Assembly: GCA_021234155.1 (NCBI GenBank)
Contig: JAJEKV010000100.1
Span: 2,830,116 to 2,894,115 of the forward strand
Reading direction: 5' to 3'
DNA length: 64,000 nucleotides
Origin: Isoetes taiwanensis
Lineage: Eukaryota > Streptophyta > Lycopodiopsida > Isoetales > Isoetaceae
Under the pieces are notes generated by a model. That model worked only from the letters and a program-made list of their open reading frames with translations, made no database searches and was not told the DNA's origin. The translations under genes and the position numbers were made by a program. The stretch's first letter is position 1. Every line of letters begins with the position of its first letter. This document shows, in pieces, positions 1 to 9,510 of the stretch.

Positions 1-2200
1 TACCTCATAGTTTAGATTTATCACGTGTCTTATTCGTGTTTGCTCCTAATAACATATGCCCAATTCAATGGTGCTAAATAACCATTACTAGTACTATATT
101 AAAAAGAGACTAATGACGTTACTTATTCTTTCTCATGTAGTTCTGTCGTTGTAGCATGGGAGAAGAGGAACCTGCAAGAAAGAGTTTAAGGAACATCGAT
201 CCTAAAACACGCAGAGCCCAGAGGAACCTCTGGGAATTGCTGACACATGCAGCCGAATTGAAAACCGCCTCCAATATCAATTTGCCACACTAACACTATT
301 GAAAGATTATGCATGCGATGAATTCAATGGCAGTGAAAACCGAGACAACTTTGGAGCGATCTGTACAAACCCTGTATTTTACCTCTGTGGTCGATTCTGC
401 TCTTTGGCCGATTTTGCTCAAGTATGGTCCTCATATCGACCGCTAGTATTGATGTATCCGAAGGCTGGCCTAGGCACCACTTGATCAATCTTTCTTGTAA
501 CGGAGTTTGATATTTCAAAGGCCACTCTTACATGTCTTATCATTGGCTTGCATGTCTCATTAATATAAAGGTATTGTGCATCAACAATGTCGAAATTATG
601 GACAGAAGGACTAGACCATTGAAAATTCTAAGTTTAGTGGCATCCAAGGGACACACTTATTCAAAAACCAAAGTTAGTTTTTAGGCATAGTTTAATGGAT
701 TACCATTACATGCAACAAGGGTATAGACAATACCCATGGATATCAAGTTAGAACCGTAATATCTCCACACTATGCTATACATTGACAGCAATTTTTTAAT
801 AGATTATAACAATAAATTAAGAATTTCGTTCCCTCGTGATTAGACAAATATTCAGATCAAGTTGGGATCCTCATGCATTAGAGCTCAATTCTGATGAAAC
901 AGCATTTGGGAGACAAATTTCCTTAAAAAACAAGGGTGCTAGAAGAAGGTATTTGCATGGCCAAGTTTCCCATAATAGGATGAATAGTCCAAATATCCTC
1001 ATAGTATTCAAACCATGAAAGATGCTCTCCTTTGAATAAACAAGTGCCTAATACAGGTGAGGAAAACCATAAATCCGAAAGTAGTATAATTTTAAAAGAA
1101 GATTTTAATGAAACATAGAGGTGGTAAGATGGTGCCTAAGCCAAACTTTACTAGATAAAGACAAGTGGTAAACATGCCTTATACTAGACAAAGGTGCATG
1201 CATGAAAATCAAACATGGTAAACGTAAAATGAAAAAAAAAAAAAAAGAGACCCCTTTTCTTTAAGTAAAAGGACATAGGAACCAAATTGCATACCTCATA
1301 TTTAGTCAAACGCTCTTATAACTTCTCTTGCTTCTAAATATTGCACCGATTTGATATGCCATGCACCAAAGAGTCAGATTGTGTGCTCCATATTCTAGAT
1401 TGCCTAGAGGGGGGTACTTGGCAAAATTGAGGTGTACTAGATTTCACACATACAAACAGGGCTTCTCCATGTGTTTCAATGCAAAATATGCATGCAATGG
1501 GGTCACCCCAGGTTCTAACTAGCTAAGAGCAATCAAGTTTCTATTAGCAACAATGGTGAGGTGGCCAATATGAGCAACGAGGTGGCAAAAATGAGTTATC
1601 ATGTGGCAAAATATGGATGGATGGAAAAATGAAGAATTTGCCTAGCCTACTTTGCAACTTTTTAGAAGAAGCATATTTCACTACGATGACATGGCATTTT
1701 CTGGATGATGTGCCATGTCACTTGATGATTAAGCATTTTAGGCACTTTTGGTAGAAAATGACTAGACCTTTCTAGACCATGCCTAAAGCAAAGCCAATGA
1801 ATCGGATTCTCATGAAACTCAGATTGCCAAAAGACGGATCCTTAAAACCCCCCGAAAGCAGCTTGCCCCACCTACATGGTTCAATGGGCAAACATAATCT
1901 CATGCAGTTTGTTCATTCTTAGGTGCTTTGAAGATATCATGGCAGGTACATCAATGTGCCATAATTAAAATTTGTCGGTTTGAAATATAGACATTAAATG
2001 TATGAACAAAAGTCAGTTCAAGAACTATATTTGGATATGGTGAATGACACGGCAAAAGTGGCATGATGATGTGGCGCAGGATATTTCTTGCAATCACCAT
2101 GAAATGAGTGGAGAAATTTGAAATTTGCAAAAGTTGACATACGCATGATGATGTGGCATGCCATTGGTGACATGTCATGCCAAGTAAGGAAGGCCAACTT
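1..2200. other. AT-rich intergenic DNA, no gene recognised
   Basis: I see no convincing coding region, splice-linked exons, RNA gene or terminal repeats here. Short open frames are isolated and resemble no family I know. A run of 15 A lies at 1232-1246. From about 1550 onward phrases such as 'ggtggcaaaa' and 'atgtggcatg' recur loosely, foreshadowing the GGTGGCATG-based minisatellite further right. It is best read as old, decayed repeat DNA. Confidence 0.6.
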
Positions 2201-2221
2201 CTGACTAGGCCAACTTTCTCA

Positions 2222-2253
2222 CATGCCACCTAGGCTCAAGCATGCCACCTAGG
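2222..2253 (-). repeat. two inverted outlier units of the 19 bp minisatellite
   Basis: CATGCCACCTAGGCTCAAG followed by another CATGCCACCTAGGC is the reverse complement of the GCCTAGGTGGCATG unit that fills 4559-5930. These two units lie about 2.3 kb left of the main array and point the other way. They may be an ancestral seed or a translocated fragment. Confidence 0.7.
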
Positions 2254-2486
2254 CACTCCAAGTGGTGACATGGCATGTCAAGTAAGCAAGGCCAAGTTTT
2301 GACTAGGCCAAAAATGAAAAGATGTCCATCTTTGGTCTTTTCATTGGGTGATGTTGGCAAATTTTGGGTGACATGGCTAGATGGTGGTGACGTGACTAGG
2401 ACTTTATGCAAGAAATATGATAACCTTTGAAATTTTTGTAGAGGAGTTTGGCAAGGGATAGAATAGAAGGATCTTGGAGAACTCAC

Positions 2487-3330
2487 AAGCCCCTTTCGGT
2501 GAAGGGGAGTGCGGATCGGCATGTTTGCTTGGGGGATTGACCCCATCTCCGGGCATGGTCCCCGAGCATACCAGAGAACTCCATGCAAAGTTTCTGGATG
2601 TGTGAGTCTCGTCTTGGCCTTCGAGATGTAAACCCTAGCAAACCCTAGGGTTTGATAGGGTTTGTCTCCGGGATGCTCCAGATGACCCGAGGGGCCCGGG
2701 GATCGGCGTGGAATACCCGTCTTTGGATTACCCTCTCATGGCACCGGGAGGCAGAGCCAAATTTCCCGGTGCAAAGATACCTTTAGGAGACTCCCTTCAC
2801 AAGCCCCTTTCCGGTGAAGGGGAGTGCAGAAAAGCATCTTTGCTTGTGAGGGGGATTGACCCCATCTCTGGGCATGGTCCCCGAGCATACCACCTAAGAA
2901 CTCCATGCAAAGTTTGGGATGTGTGAGTCTCCGTCTTGGCCTTTCGAGATGTAAACCCTAGCAAACCCTAGGGTTTGATAGGGCTTACATACGGGGATGC
3001 TCAGGTGACCCGAGAGGGCCCGAGGATCGGCGTGGAATACCCGTCTTTGGATTACCCTCATGGCCTTTGGGAGGCAGAGCCAAATTTCCCGGTGCGGCAT
3101 ACCTTTTTGAGACTCCCCTTCACAAGCCCTTTCCGGTGAAGGGGAGCACGGAAAAAAGCATGCTCTTGCTGGGGGGATTCGACCCCATCTCCCGCATGGT
3201 CCCCGAGCATACATACGAGAACTCCATGCAAAGTTTGGGATGTGTGAGTCTCCGTCTTGGCCTTTCGAGATGTAAACCCTAGCAAACCCTCCGGGTTTGA
3301 TAGGGCTTACATCTGGGGATGCTCCTCTCG
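2487..3330 (+). repeat. three tandem copies of a ~320 bp unit with telo-box core
   Basis: Copies start with 'aagcccctttc' or near-identical text at 2487, 2801 and 3124, a period of 314-323 bp. Each contains the phrase for 'ccccatctc-gggcatggtccccgagcata' (split here), then an inverted pair of plant telomere-like motifs, AAACCCTAG and the opposed AGGGTTTGATAGGG, at about 2630-2660, 2952-2985 and 3273-3306. The third copy decays after about 3320. No coding sense is evident. GC content is well above the neighbouring DNA. Confidence 0.85.
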
Positions 3331-3342
3331 ATCAAGAGGGCC

Positions 3343-3737
3343 GTGGAACTTGTCCCCTAGGGTAATTTCGGCGTTCCGGATGACATGGAGAGGTCGGATC
3401 GTAATCCGGGGCCTCCTCCATGCCCCAAAATAAAAACGTGGTCTAAACCACAGTCGGAGACCAGCGGTGGCCATCCCAATCAAAAATCGAGGGTCTAAAG
3501 CTCACCCGGAAATACCGGGGATTTTCTGTCACGCTCGGGGCCACTTGGCAAGCCCGGTGGCTGAAAACCATGATTTTTCCCCCCATGAATCATGAATTTC
3601 GGATCATAAACACAAAGAAAAACCTGAGATAAAAATCCGGGTCTCGAAAAAAGGTGAAATCTTGGCGGGATGTGCGGCATGGCCTTGCCTACGCGCCAAA
3701 AAAATGCAGCGGCAATAGAAGCACAAGCGGAGGCATG
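3343..3737 (+). repeat. direct repeat, left copy (~395 bp)
   Basis: The block starts GTGGAACTTGTCC and ends AAGCGGAGGCATG. It recurs in the same orientation at 4157-4558 with about 85-90% identity by eye. The ends do not show a clean TG...CA pair. It could be one half of a terminal-repeat-in-miniature element or simply a tandem duplication of ~815 bp. Confidence 0.8.
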
Positions 3738-4156
3738 AGGCGAGCTTAGGAGCCAACCCCTCTTCCCAGGCCACGGGTGGTAACATCCCTCTTGGGCGTG
3801 GAGCTAGCTTTGCTTCTCGGTGGTCACATGTATACCACCTAGCCCCTAGTCTTTGCTATTCTCACTTCGATCTTCTACGGGGGCCTCGGGGGTGACCCCA
3901 AGTGTCTTGTTCTCTTGAGGCTAGTCAAGGCGGGGGGCTGAGGGCCATGGACCCCCACTCCGGGAACCGAGGCCGGCTCGCCAATGGACCGGAACATCCC
4001 CATTACCTAGGGGACCAAGTTTAGGTGGCGAAGACCACCCCTTCTCCAAAGCAAAGTAGGTCGTTTACTACACACTTGTAGTCAATTGGCATGGGCGTGG
4101 ATCTTTGAATACCTCCTAGTGGGGGGTAAGTGATTGATCCCCCAGGGAAAACGGTA
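3738..4156 (+). other. spacer between the two ~400 bp direct repeats
   Basis: About 420 bp of GC-rich DNA between the direct repeats. It has no methionine-tRNA primer-binding match next to the left copy and no clear purine tract next to the right copy, so an LTR-element reading is not supported. No coding region is recognised. Confidence 0.5.
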
Positions 4157-4558
4157 GTGGAACTTGTCCTCTAGGGTAATTTCGGCGTTCGGACGATGTG
4201 GAGAGGTCGGATCGCCAATCCGGGGCCTCCTCCATGCCCCAAAATCGAAAACGTGGTCTAAACCACAGCCGGGGGCCAGCGGTGGCCATCCCAATCAAAA
4301 ATCGAGGGTCTAAAGCTCACCCCGAAAATACGGGGATTTTCCTCAGACTCCGCGGCCACTTGGCAAGCCAGCTGGCTGAAAATCAGGATTTTTCCCCGCC
4401 CCATGCATTAATTATGAATTTCCGGAGCATAAACACAAAAAAAAACACAGATAAAAATCCGGTTCTCGAAAAAAGGTGAAATCTTGGCAGGATATGCAAC
4501 ATGACGCTGCACACGCAAGAGAAAATGCACCGACAATAGAAGCACAAGCAGAGGCATG
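4157..4558 (+). repeat. direct repeat, right copy (~402 bp)
   Basis: Second copy of the 3343-3737 block, offset by 814-821 bp. Its end (AAGCAGAGGCATG) runs straight into the first unit of the 19 bp minisatellite, whose units also begin with GGCATG. The minisatellite may therefore have been seeded from this edge. Confidence 0.8.
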
Positions 4559-5930
4559 TTTGAGCCTAGATGGCATGTTTGAGCCACCTAGGAATGTTGG
4601 AGCCTAGGTGGCATGTTGGAGCCCACGTGGCATATTTGAGCCACCTTGGCAAGTTGGAGCATAGGTGGTATGTTGGAGCCCGCGTGGCATGTTTGAGCAC
4701 GTTGGAGCCTAGGTGGCATGTTTGAGCCATTTTGTCATGTTGCGACCTAGGTGGCATGTTTGAGCCATTTTCATCATGTTGCGACCTAGGTGGCATGTTT
4801 GAGCCACCTTGGCATGTTTGAGCCTAGGTGGCATGTTGGAGCCACCTTGGCATGTGGGACCCTCCTTGGCATGTTTGAGCCTAGGTGGCATGTTTGAGCC
4901 ACCTTGGCATGTTGGAGCCCACGTGGCATGTTTGAGCCACCTTGGCATGTTTGAGCACGTTGGAGCCTAGGTGGCATGTTTGAGCCACCTTGGCATGTTG
5001 GAGCCACCTTGGCATGTTGGAGCCTAGGTGGCATGTTGGAGACCACGTGGCATGTTTGAGCCACCTTGCCATGTTTAGAGCCTAGGTGGCATGTTGGAGC
5101 CTGTGGCATGCTTGAGCCACCTTGGCATGTTGGAGCCAATGGCATATTTGAGCCACCTTGGCAGAGTTGGAGCATAGGGTGGCATGTTAGAGCCAGCGTG
5201 GCATGTTTGAGCATGTTGGAGCCCTAGGTGGCATGTTGGAGCCACCTTGGCACGTGGCATGTTGGAGCCCACGTGGCATGTTTGAGCCTAGGTGGCGGTT
5301 AGAGCCCGCGGTGGCATGTTGGAGCCTAGGTGGCATGTTTGAGCCAACTTGGCATATTTAAGCCTAGGTGGCATGTTGTGAGCCACCTTGGCATGTTGGA
5401 GGCTAGGTGGCATGGTGGAGCCCACGTGGCATGTTTGAGCCACCTTGGCATGTTTGAGCCTAGGTGGCATGTTGAGCCTAGGTGGCATGTTTGAGCCCAC
5501 CTTGGCATGTTTGAGCCACTGGCATGTTTGAGCCCTAGGTGGCATGTTGGGAGCCTAGGTGGCATGTTTGAGCCACCTTGGCATGTTTGAGCCCTAGGTG
5601 GCATGTTGGAGCCACCTTGGCATGTTGAACCTAAGTGAGCCCCGCATGGCATGTTTGAGCCTATGTGGCATGTTTGAGCCACCTAGGAATGTTGGAGCCT
5701 AGGTGGCATGTTGGAGCCCACTTGGCATATTTGAGCCACCTTGGCAAGTTGGAGCATAGGTGGCATGTTGGAGCTCATGGCATGTTTGAGCACGCGTTGG
5801 AGCCTAGGTGGCATGTTTGAGCCATTTTGTCATGTTGGAGCCTAGGTGGCATGTTGGAGCCACCTTGGCATGTTTGAAACCTAGGTGGCATGTTAGAGCC
5901 ACCTTGGCATGTTGGTGCCACGTTATGCAA
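4559..5930 (+). repeat. 19 bp / 38 bp hairpin minisatellite, ~70 units
   Basis: Units alternate between two 19 bp forms, GGCATGTTGGAGCCTAGGT and GGCATGTTTGAGCCACCTT, giving a 38 bp dimer with many small variants. Because AGGTGGC precedes and GCCACCT follows the core ATGTTTGA, each dimer reads AGGTGGC-ATGTTTGA-GCCACCT, a 7 bp stem with an 8-base loop. Nineteen is not a multiple of three, so all three minus-strand frames cycle through the same 19-residue peptide. The open minus frames here (up to ~140 codons) are an artefact of this periodicity, not genes. Confidence 0.95.
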
Positions 5931-6022
5931 AAATAGGTGTTAAGTAATTGAAGTAGTTGAAGTAACTTGTGTTACATGGAATACTAGTATAAGAACATGT
6001 GATGGGTGCGTGCATCACATGT

Positions 6023-6480
6023 AGCAAATCAAGTACTCTGTCCTACCACTATAAAGACCAGGTGATATGGAAGGATAGGACATGTAGAGAATCAAGTACT
6101 CTTTCCTACTTGTATAAAGACATGTGAGAATAGAAGTATTACACGTGTCGTAATTCATGTATTCTTTCCTACAATGCCTTAGCAAATAAAGTACTCTGTC
6201 CTACTACTATAAAGACATGTGACATGGAAGCTTATGACATGTAGAGAATCAAGTATTCTTTTCCGACTTCTATAAAGGTGACAATAGAAGTATTACACAT
6301 GTAAGTAATTCATGTATTCTTTCCTACAATGCCTTAGCAAATAAAGTACTGATCCCTACTACTATAAAGACATGTGAATGGAAGTATAGGACATGTAGAG
6401 AATCAAATATTCTTTCCTACATCTATAAAGACATGTGACAATAGAATTATTAGACATGTAGAAATTCAAGTACTCTTTCC
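6023..6480 (+). repeat. ~157 bp tandem repeat, about three copies
   Basis: The phrase 'agcaaat(a/c)aagtactctg' recurs at 6023, 6181 and 6336. Inside each copy a ~50-70 bp sub-repeat (tcctac...tataaagacatgtga) recurs, so this is a two-level repeat. It is AT-rich and non-coding. Confidence 0.8.
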
Positions 6481-6849
6481 TACAGTGGATTGTATTATAA
6501 AATGACATGTCACAATAGAAGAAACTACAAAACAACAGTGGATGTTTTAGTCCACTGAAAAAAGAACACCATTATCGAACAAAACCATACCTTCACAAAT
6601 CCACATGTAGGATTCTTTGAAAACAGGACATGTAGACCTACCAAAACTGATGTTTTCAACAGTGGACCAAAAACCGGGGTGAGTGTGTATTTATGGGAAG
6701 ACAGAAACTACTCAACGACATCTTAATTGTATAACATGATCCGATTACATCACATATGTCACAGACAAATACGTTGCTAAGCACGCTTAACTACCCAACC
6801 GGGTCCACAAGGTTATGGCAATGCAACTGGCTCAGCAAACAGTATCTGG

Positions 6850-6962
6850 CTACTCCGCGTAGACCATGAGCAAACAATATCTGGCTACTCTGCGTAGACC
6901 ATTGGGCAAAGACAATATCTGGCTTATTGGCCCTCCAGGCTAGTCTAGCTACTCCACGTAGC
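6850..6962 (-). other. LTR cluster of three TCCRC-loop hairpins
   Basis: Three short hairpins lie close together: CTAC-TCCGC-GTAG (6850-6862), CTAC-TCTGC-GTAG (6885-6897) and GCTAC-TCCAC-GTAGC (6948-6962), written on the + strand. On the transcribed minus strand the loops read GCGGA, GCAGA and GTGGA. The same cluster recurs in the other LTRs near 8735-8847, 13326-13438, 15213-15323, 19806-19918 and 26283-26398; it is eroded in LTR6. It falls in the LTR part downstream of the TATA box, so it should be in the transcript. Confidence 0.8.
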
Positions 6963-7176
6963 CACACATCACAAAAGCAATTCCAGATCTGTGAAGTCGC
7001 TATGGCAATAATTTGTGACCCCCTGTCACCTTTTCGGCCATTACTCTCTCCTCCGGATGAACTATGGAATATGCCACCCCGATTCGGAAACTAAACTCCG
7101 AGCCGGTTTCAATGAGGTAAAGATCGCTTCAATCGGAGCTCTGGTTGCGGAGATATGCCCAACTGAAGTTTCAGTT

Positions 7177-7186
7177 CTATTTATAG
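7177..7186 (-). promoter_or_regulatory. TATA box of the LTR promoter
   Basis: CTATAAATAG on the minus strand sits mid-LTR. It is conserved at 9062-9071, 13653-13662, 15538-15547, 20134-20143, 22008-22017 and 26610-26619. Transcription would start ~30 bp further left and run through the hairpin cluster and primer site. Confidence 0.7.
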
Positions 7187-7642
7187 ATCTCTCTGCGATT
7201 TTAGCCTTTTTTAGCATGCAGTTGCCATTTTCTCAAAATATCTCCTTGCCTTTAATTAGATTATATAACTTATCATATGGATATTATCTATGGCCTTTTT
7301 GTACAAAATAGTCCGCCCCTTTTGCTTGATCATTGATTCCCCTTGATATCTCTCCAACCAATGGTTCTCGGCCCCATCCTAGATATCACAACCTTGCTGT
7401 AGTTCCACAACTTTGCCATATTTTGCCATGCCCCATAACCCTGGCGTCGTGGACCACTCCCCCATGCTATGATACGGACTATGACTCCGTATCAGTCCAT
7501 CCCTTCTCAAAAAGAGATCGTCCGCGATCGTCCAAGTACGCTCCAATTTAGGCCATCCCTTCTCAAAGCAATTGTCTCATGTTCAACGTACACCTGGGAG
7601 TTCTTAGACCTTGCGAACTCAAGAATGGTTATATAAGTTATT

Positions 7643-7842
7643 GTACTTCCACAGTACCTTATACCCGTTGGAACCTCCACGTTTCCATTATTTTAATCCC
7701 TGCAAAACTCTAGAAGCAGTTATGGATATCCGCGTACTTCCGCAGTACGATATACCCTTGTACCTCCATGGTGCTTTATTATCTTTCGTACCTCCGCGGT
7801 ACTACTTGATTGTATCTCCACGATACAGTATCTCCACGATAC
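7643..7842 (-). other. internal cluster of seven TCCRC-loop hairpins with covarying stems
   Basis: On the + strand: GTACT-TCCAC-AGTAC (7643-7657), GGAACC-TCCAC-GTTTCC (7670-7686, one mismatch), GTACT-TCCGC-AGTAC (7734-7748), GTACC-TCCAT-GGTGC (7760-7774, one mismatch), GTACC-TCCGC-GGTAC (7788-7802), GTATC-TCCAC-GATAC (7812-7826) and again (7828-7842). Stem pairs change together (C-G to T-A, T-A to C-G) while the loop stays TCCRC. In the element transcript the loop is GYGGA. The cluster recurs near 12203-12405, 14120-14319, 18685-18884, 20601-20799 and 25163-25362. The function is unknown. Confidence 0.85.
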
Positions 7843-8545
7843 CAATCCACCATGGGTACACACAAGAAATAAAATTCTTATTCTCTATTCCGCATAAAGA
7901 AAACCAACTTATGAACTTTACCCATAAGGAAACAATTTGAGATTCCGTATCCAAATTTTTACGTCCATATCCTTGACAGCTTGTCCGTAAAGTTCCTTCC
8001 CAACGCTTAACACTAAACAAACCTGCAAATAAGGTCAAGTGTTAATATGACTTCCAAAGTCAAACATTTATACCACGGCCATCCGGCCTCTCAGATCACC
8101 ACGATCGACTTTTGCAATCCCAAACAAGATGCTTTTACTTATTCCATAATCCCCAAAGGATCATAGAAGTTTCTCCAATAATTGAACTTCGTTCTCAACA
8201 AATTAGGTCCCTATAAACCGAGCATTCTCCACGAAAGCACCAAATTTTATCTGGCTGGTTGGTGCCCCGGCTTCACTTGCGGCGATAGTCGTCAAATCCT
8301 CCTTATTTGGGCCCACGCTCCAAGGATTAGCCAGTTCACTCATATACTTGGCCCCAACACACTTTTTGAAAGTTCAACCCAACCTGTACTTGCAGCACAA
8401 ACTTGCAAGATTCTTGGTGTGTCGCAGCCTTAGAGTATAATACCACCATATTGGTTCCGTCTTCTTGATTCAAATCCAAAGTAGGAATACAAATCCCAGT
8501 GATGTTTCCATAGCCCATAGATTCCCAGAAGAATCGTAAACTTCC

Positions 8546-8557
8546 GCTCTGATACCA
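8546..8557 (-). promoter_or_regulatory. primer-binding site (initiator Met-tRNA)
   Basis: TGGTATCAGAGC on the minus strand, two bases after the LTR end CGTATCA. This is the canonical plant LTR-retrotransposon primer site complementary to the 3' end of initiator Met-tRNA. Perfect copies are at 13137-13148, 15025-15036, 19617-19628 and 26092-26103; the copy at ~21502-21513 is damaged. Confidence 0.92.
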
Positions 8558-8559
8558 CT

Positions 8560-9379
8560 TGATACGACTCATTATTTATGGGAAGACAGAAACTACTCAA
8601 CAACATCTTAATTGTATAACATGATCCGATTACATCACATATGTCACAGACAAATACGTTGCTAAGCACGCTTAACTACCCAACCGGGTCCACAAGGTTA
8701 TGGCAATGCAACTGGCTCAGCAAACAGTATCTGGCTACTCCGCGTAGACCATGAGCAAAAAATATCTGGCTACTCTGCGTAGACCATTGGGCAAAGACAA
8801 TATCTGGCTTATTGGCCCTCCAGGCTAGTCTAGCTACTCCACGTAGCCACACATCACAAAAGCAATTCCAGATCTGTGAAGTCGCTATGGCAATAATTTG
8901 TGACCCCCTGTCACCTTTTCGGCCATTACTCTCTCCTCCGGATGAACTATGGAATATGCCACCCCGATTCGGAAACTAAACTCCGAGCCGGTTTCAATGA
9001 GGTAAAGATCGCTTCAATCGGAGCTCTGGTTGCGGAGATATGCCCAACTGAAGTTTCAGTTCTATTTATAGATCTCTCTGCGATTTTAGCCTTTTTTAGC
9101 ATGCAGTTGCCATTTTCTCAAAATATCTCCTTGCCTTTAATTAGATTATATAACTTATCATATGGATATTATCTATGGCCTTTTTGTACAAAATAGTCCG
9201 CCCCTTTTGCTTGATCATTGATTCCCCTTGATATCTCTCCAACCAATGGTTCTCGACCCCATCCTAGATATCACAACCTTGCTGTAGTTCCACAACTTTG
9301 CCATATTTTGCCATGCCCCATAACCCTGGCGCCGTGGACCACTCCCCCGTGCTATGATACGGACTATGACTCCGTATCA
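8560..9379 (-). repeat. LTR2 (complete, 820 bp)
   Basis: Bounded on the + strand by TGATACGACTC and CTCCGTATCA. It belongs to the 'even' sequence class shared with LTR4 and LTR6. The minus-strand 5' end is a 25 bp palindrome with arms TGATACGGA/TCCGTATCA and a 7-base centre. Confidence 0.9.
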
Positions 9380-9510
9380 GTCCATCCCTTCTCAAAAAGA
9401 GATCGTCCGCGATCGTCCAAGTACGCTCCAATTTGGGCCATCCCTTCTCAAAGCAATTGTCTCATGTTCAACGTACACCTGGGAGTTCTTAGACCTTGCG
9501 AACTCAAGAA

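Larger units (their letters stand above)
6688..7494 (-). repeat. LTR1 (left end truncated, mosaic)
   Basis: The first ~14 bp present in the other copies (tgatacgactcat) are replaced by unrelated sequence. The TATA box (CTATAAATAG on the minus strand) is at 7177-7186. The left two thirds match the LTR2/4/6 class (for example 'ctcctccggatgaactatgg'). The right third matches LTR5 (shared 'ggcgtcgtgg' and 'cccatgctat'), so this LTR looks recombinant. Confidence 0.85.
7495..8559 (-). mobile_element. internal region 1 (no Helitron; empty site)
   Basis: A 1,065 bp non-coding internal region between LTR1 and LTR2. The primer site is at 8546-8557 at its minus-strand start. The uninterrupted Helitron target is A7625^T7626 within 'ctcaagaatggttat'. 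This copy differs from internal regions 3 and 5 mostly at CAG/CTG clusters (for example 8211-8295). Confidence 0.85.

Noticed and set aside
3343-4558. Intact miniature LTR retrotransposon
   Set aside because: No TG...CA ends, primer-binding site, purine tract or target duplication could be found.
4559-5930. CRISPR-like array
   Set aside because: There are no distinct spacers; the units are contiguous 19 bp minisatellite repeats in a plant genome.
7015-7551. Recurring 72-106 codon + strand frames in each array unit
   Set aside because: They are antisense to the LTR, repeat because the array repeats, and are not conserved as proteins.
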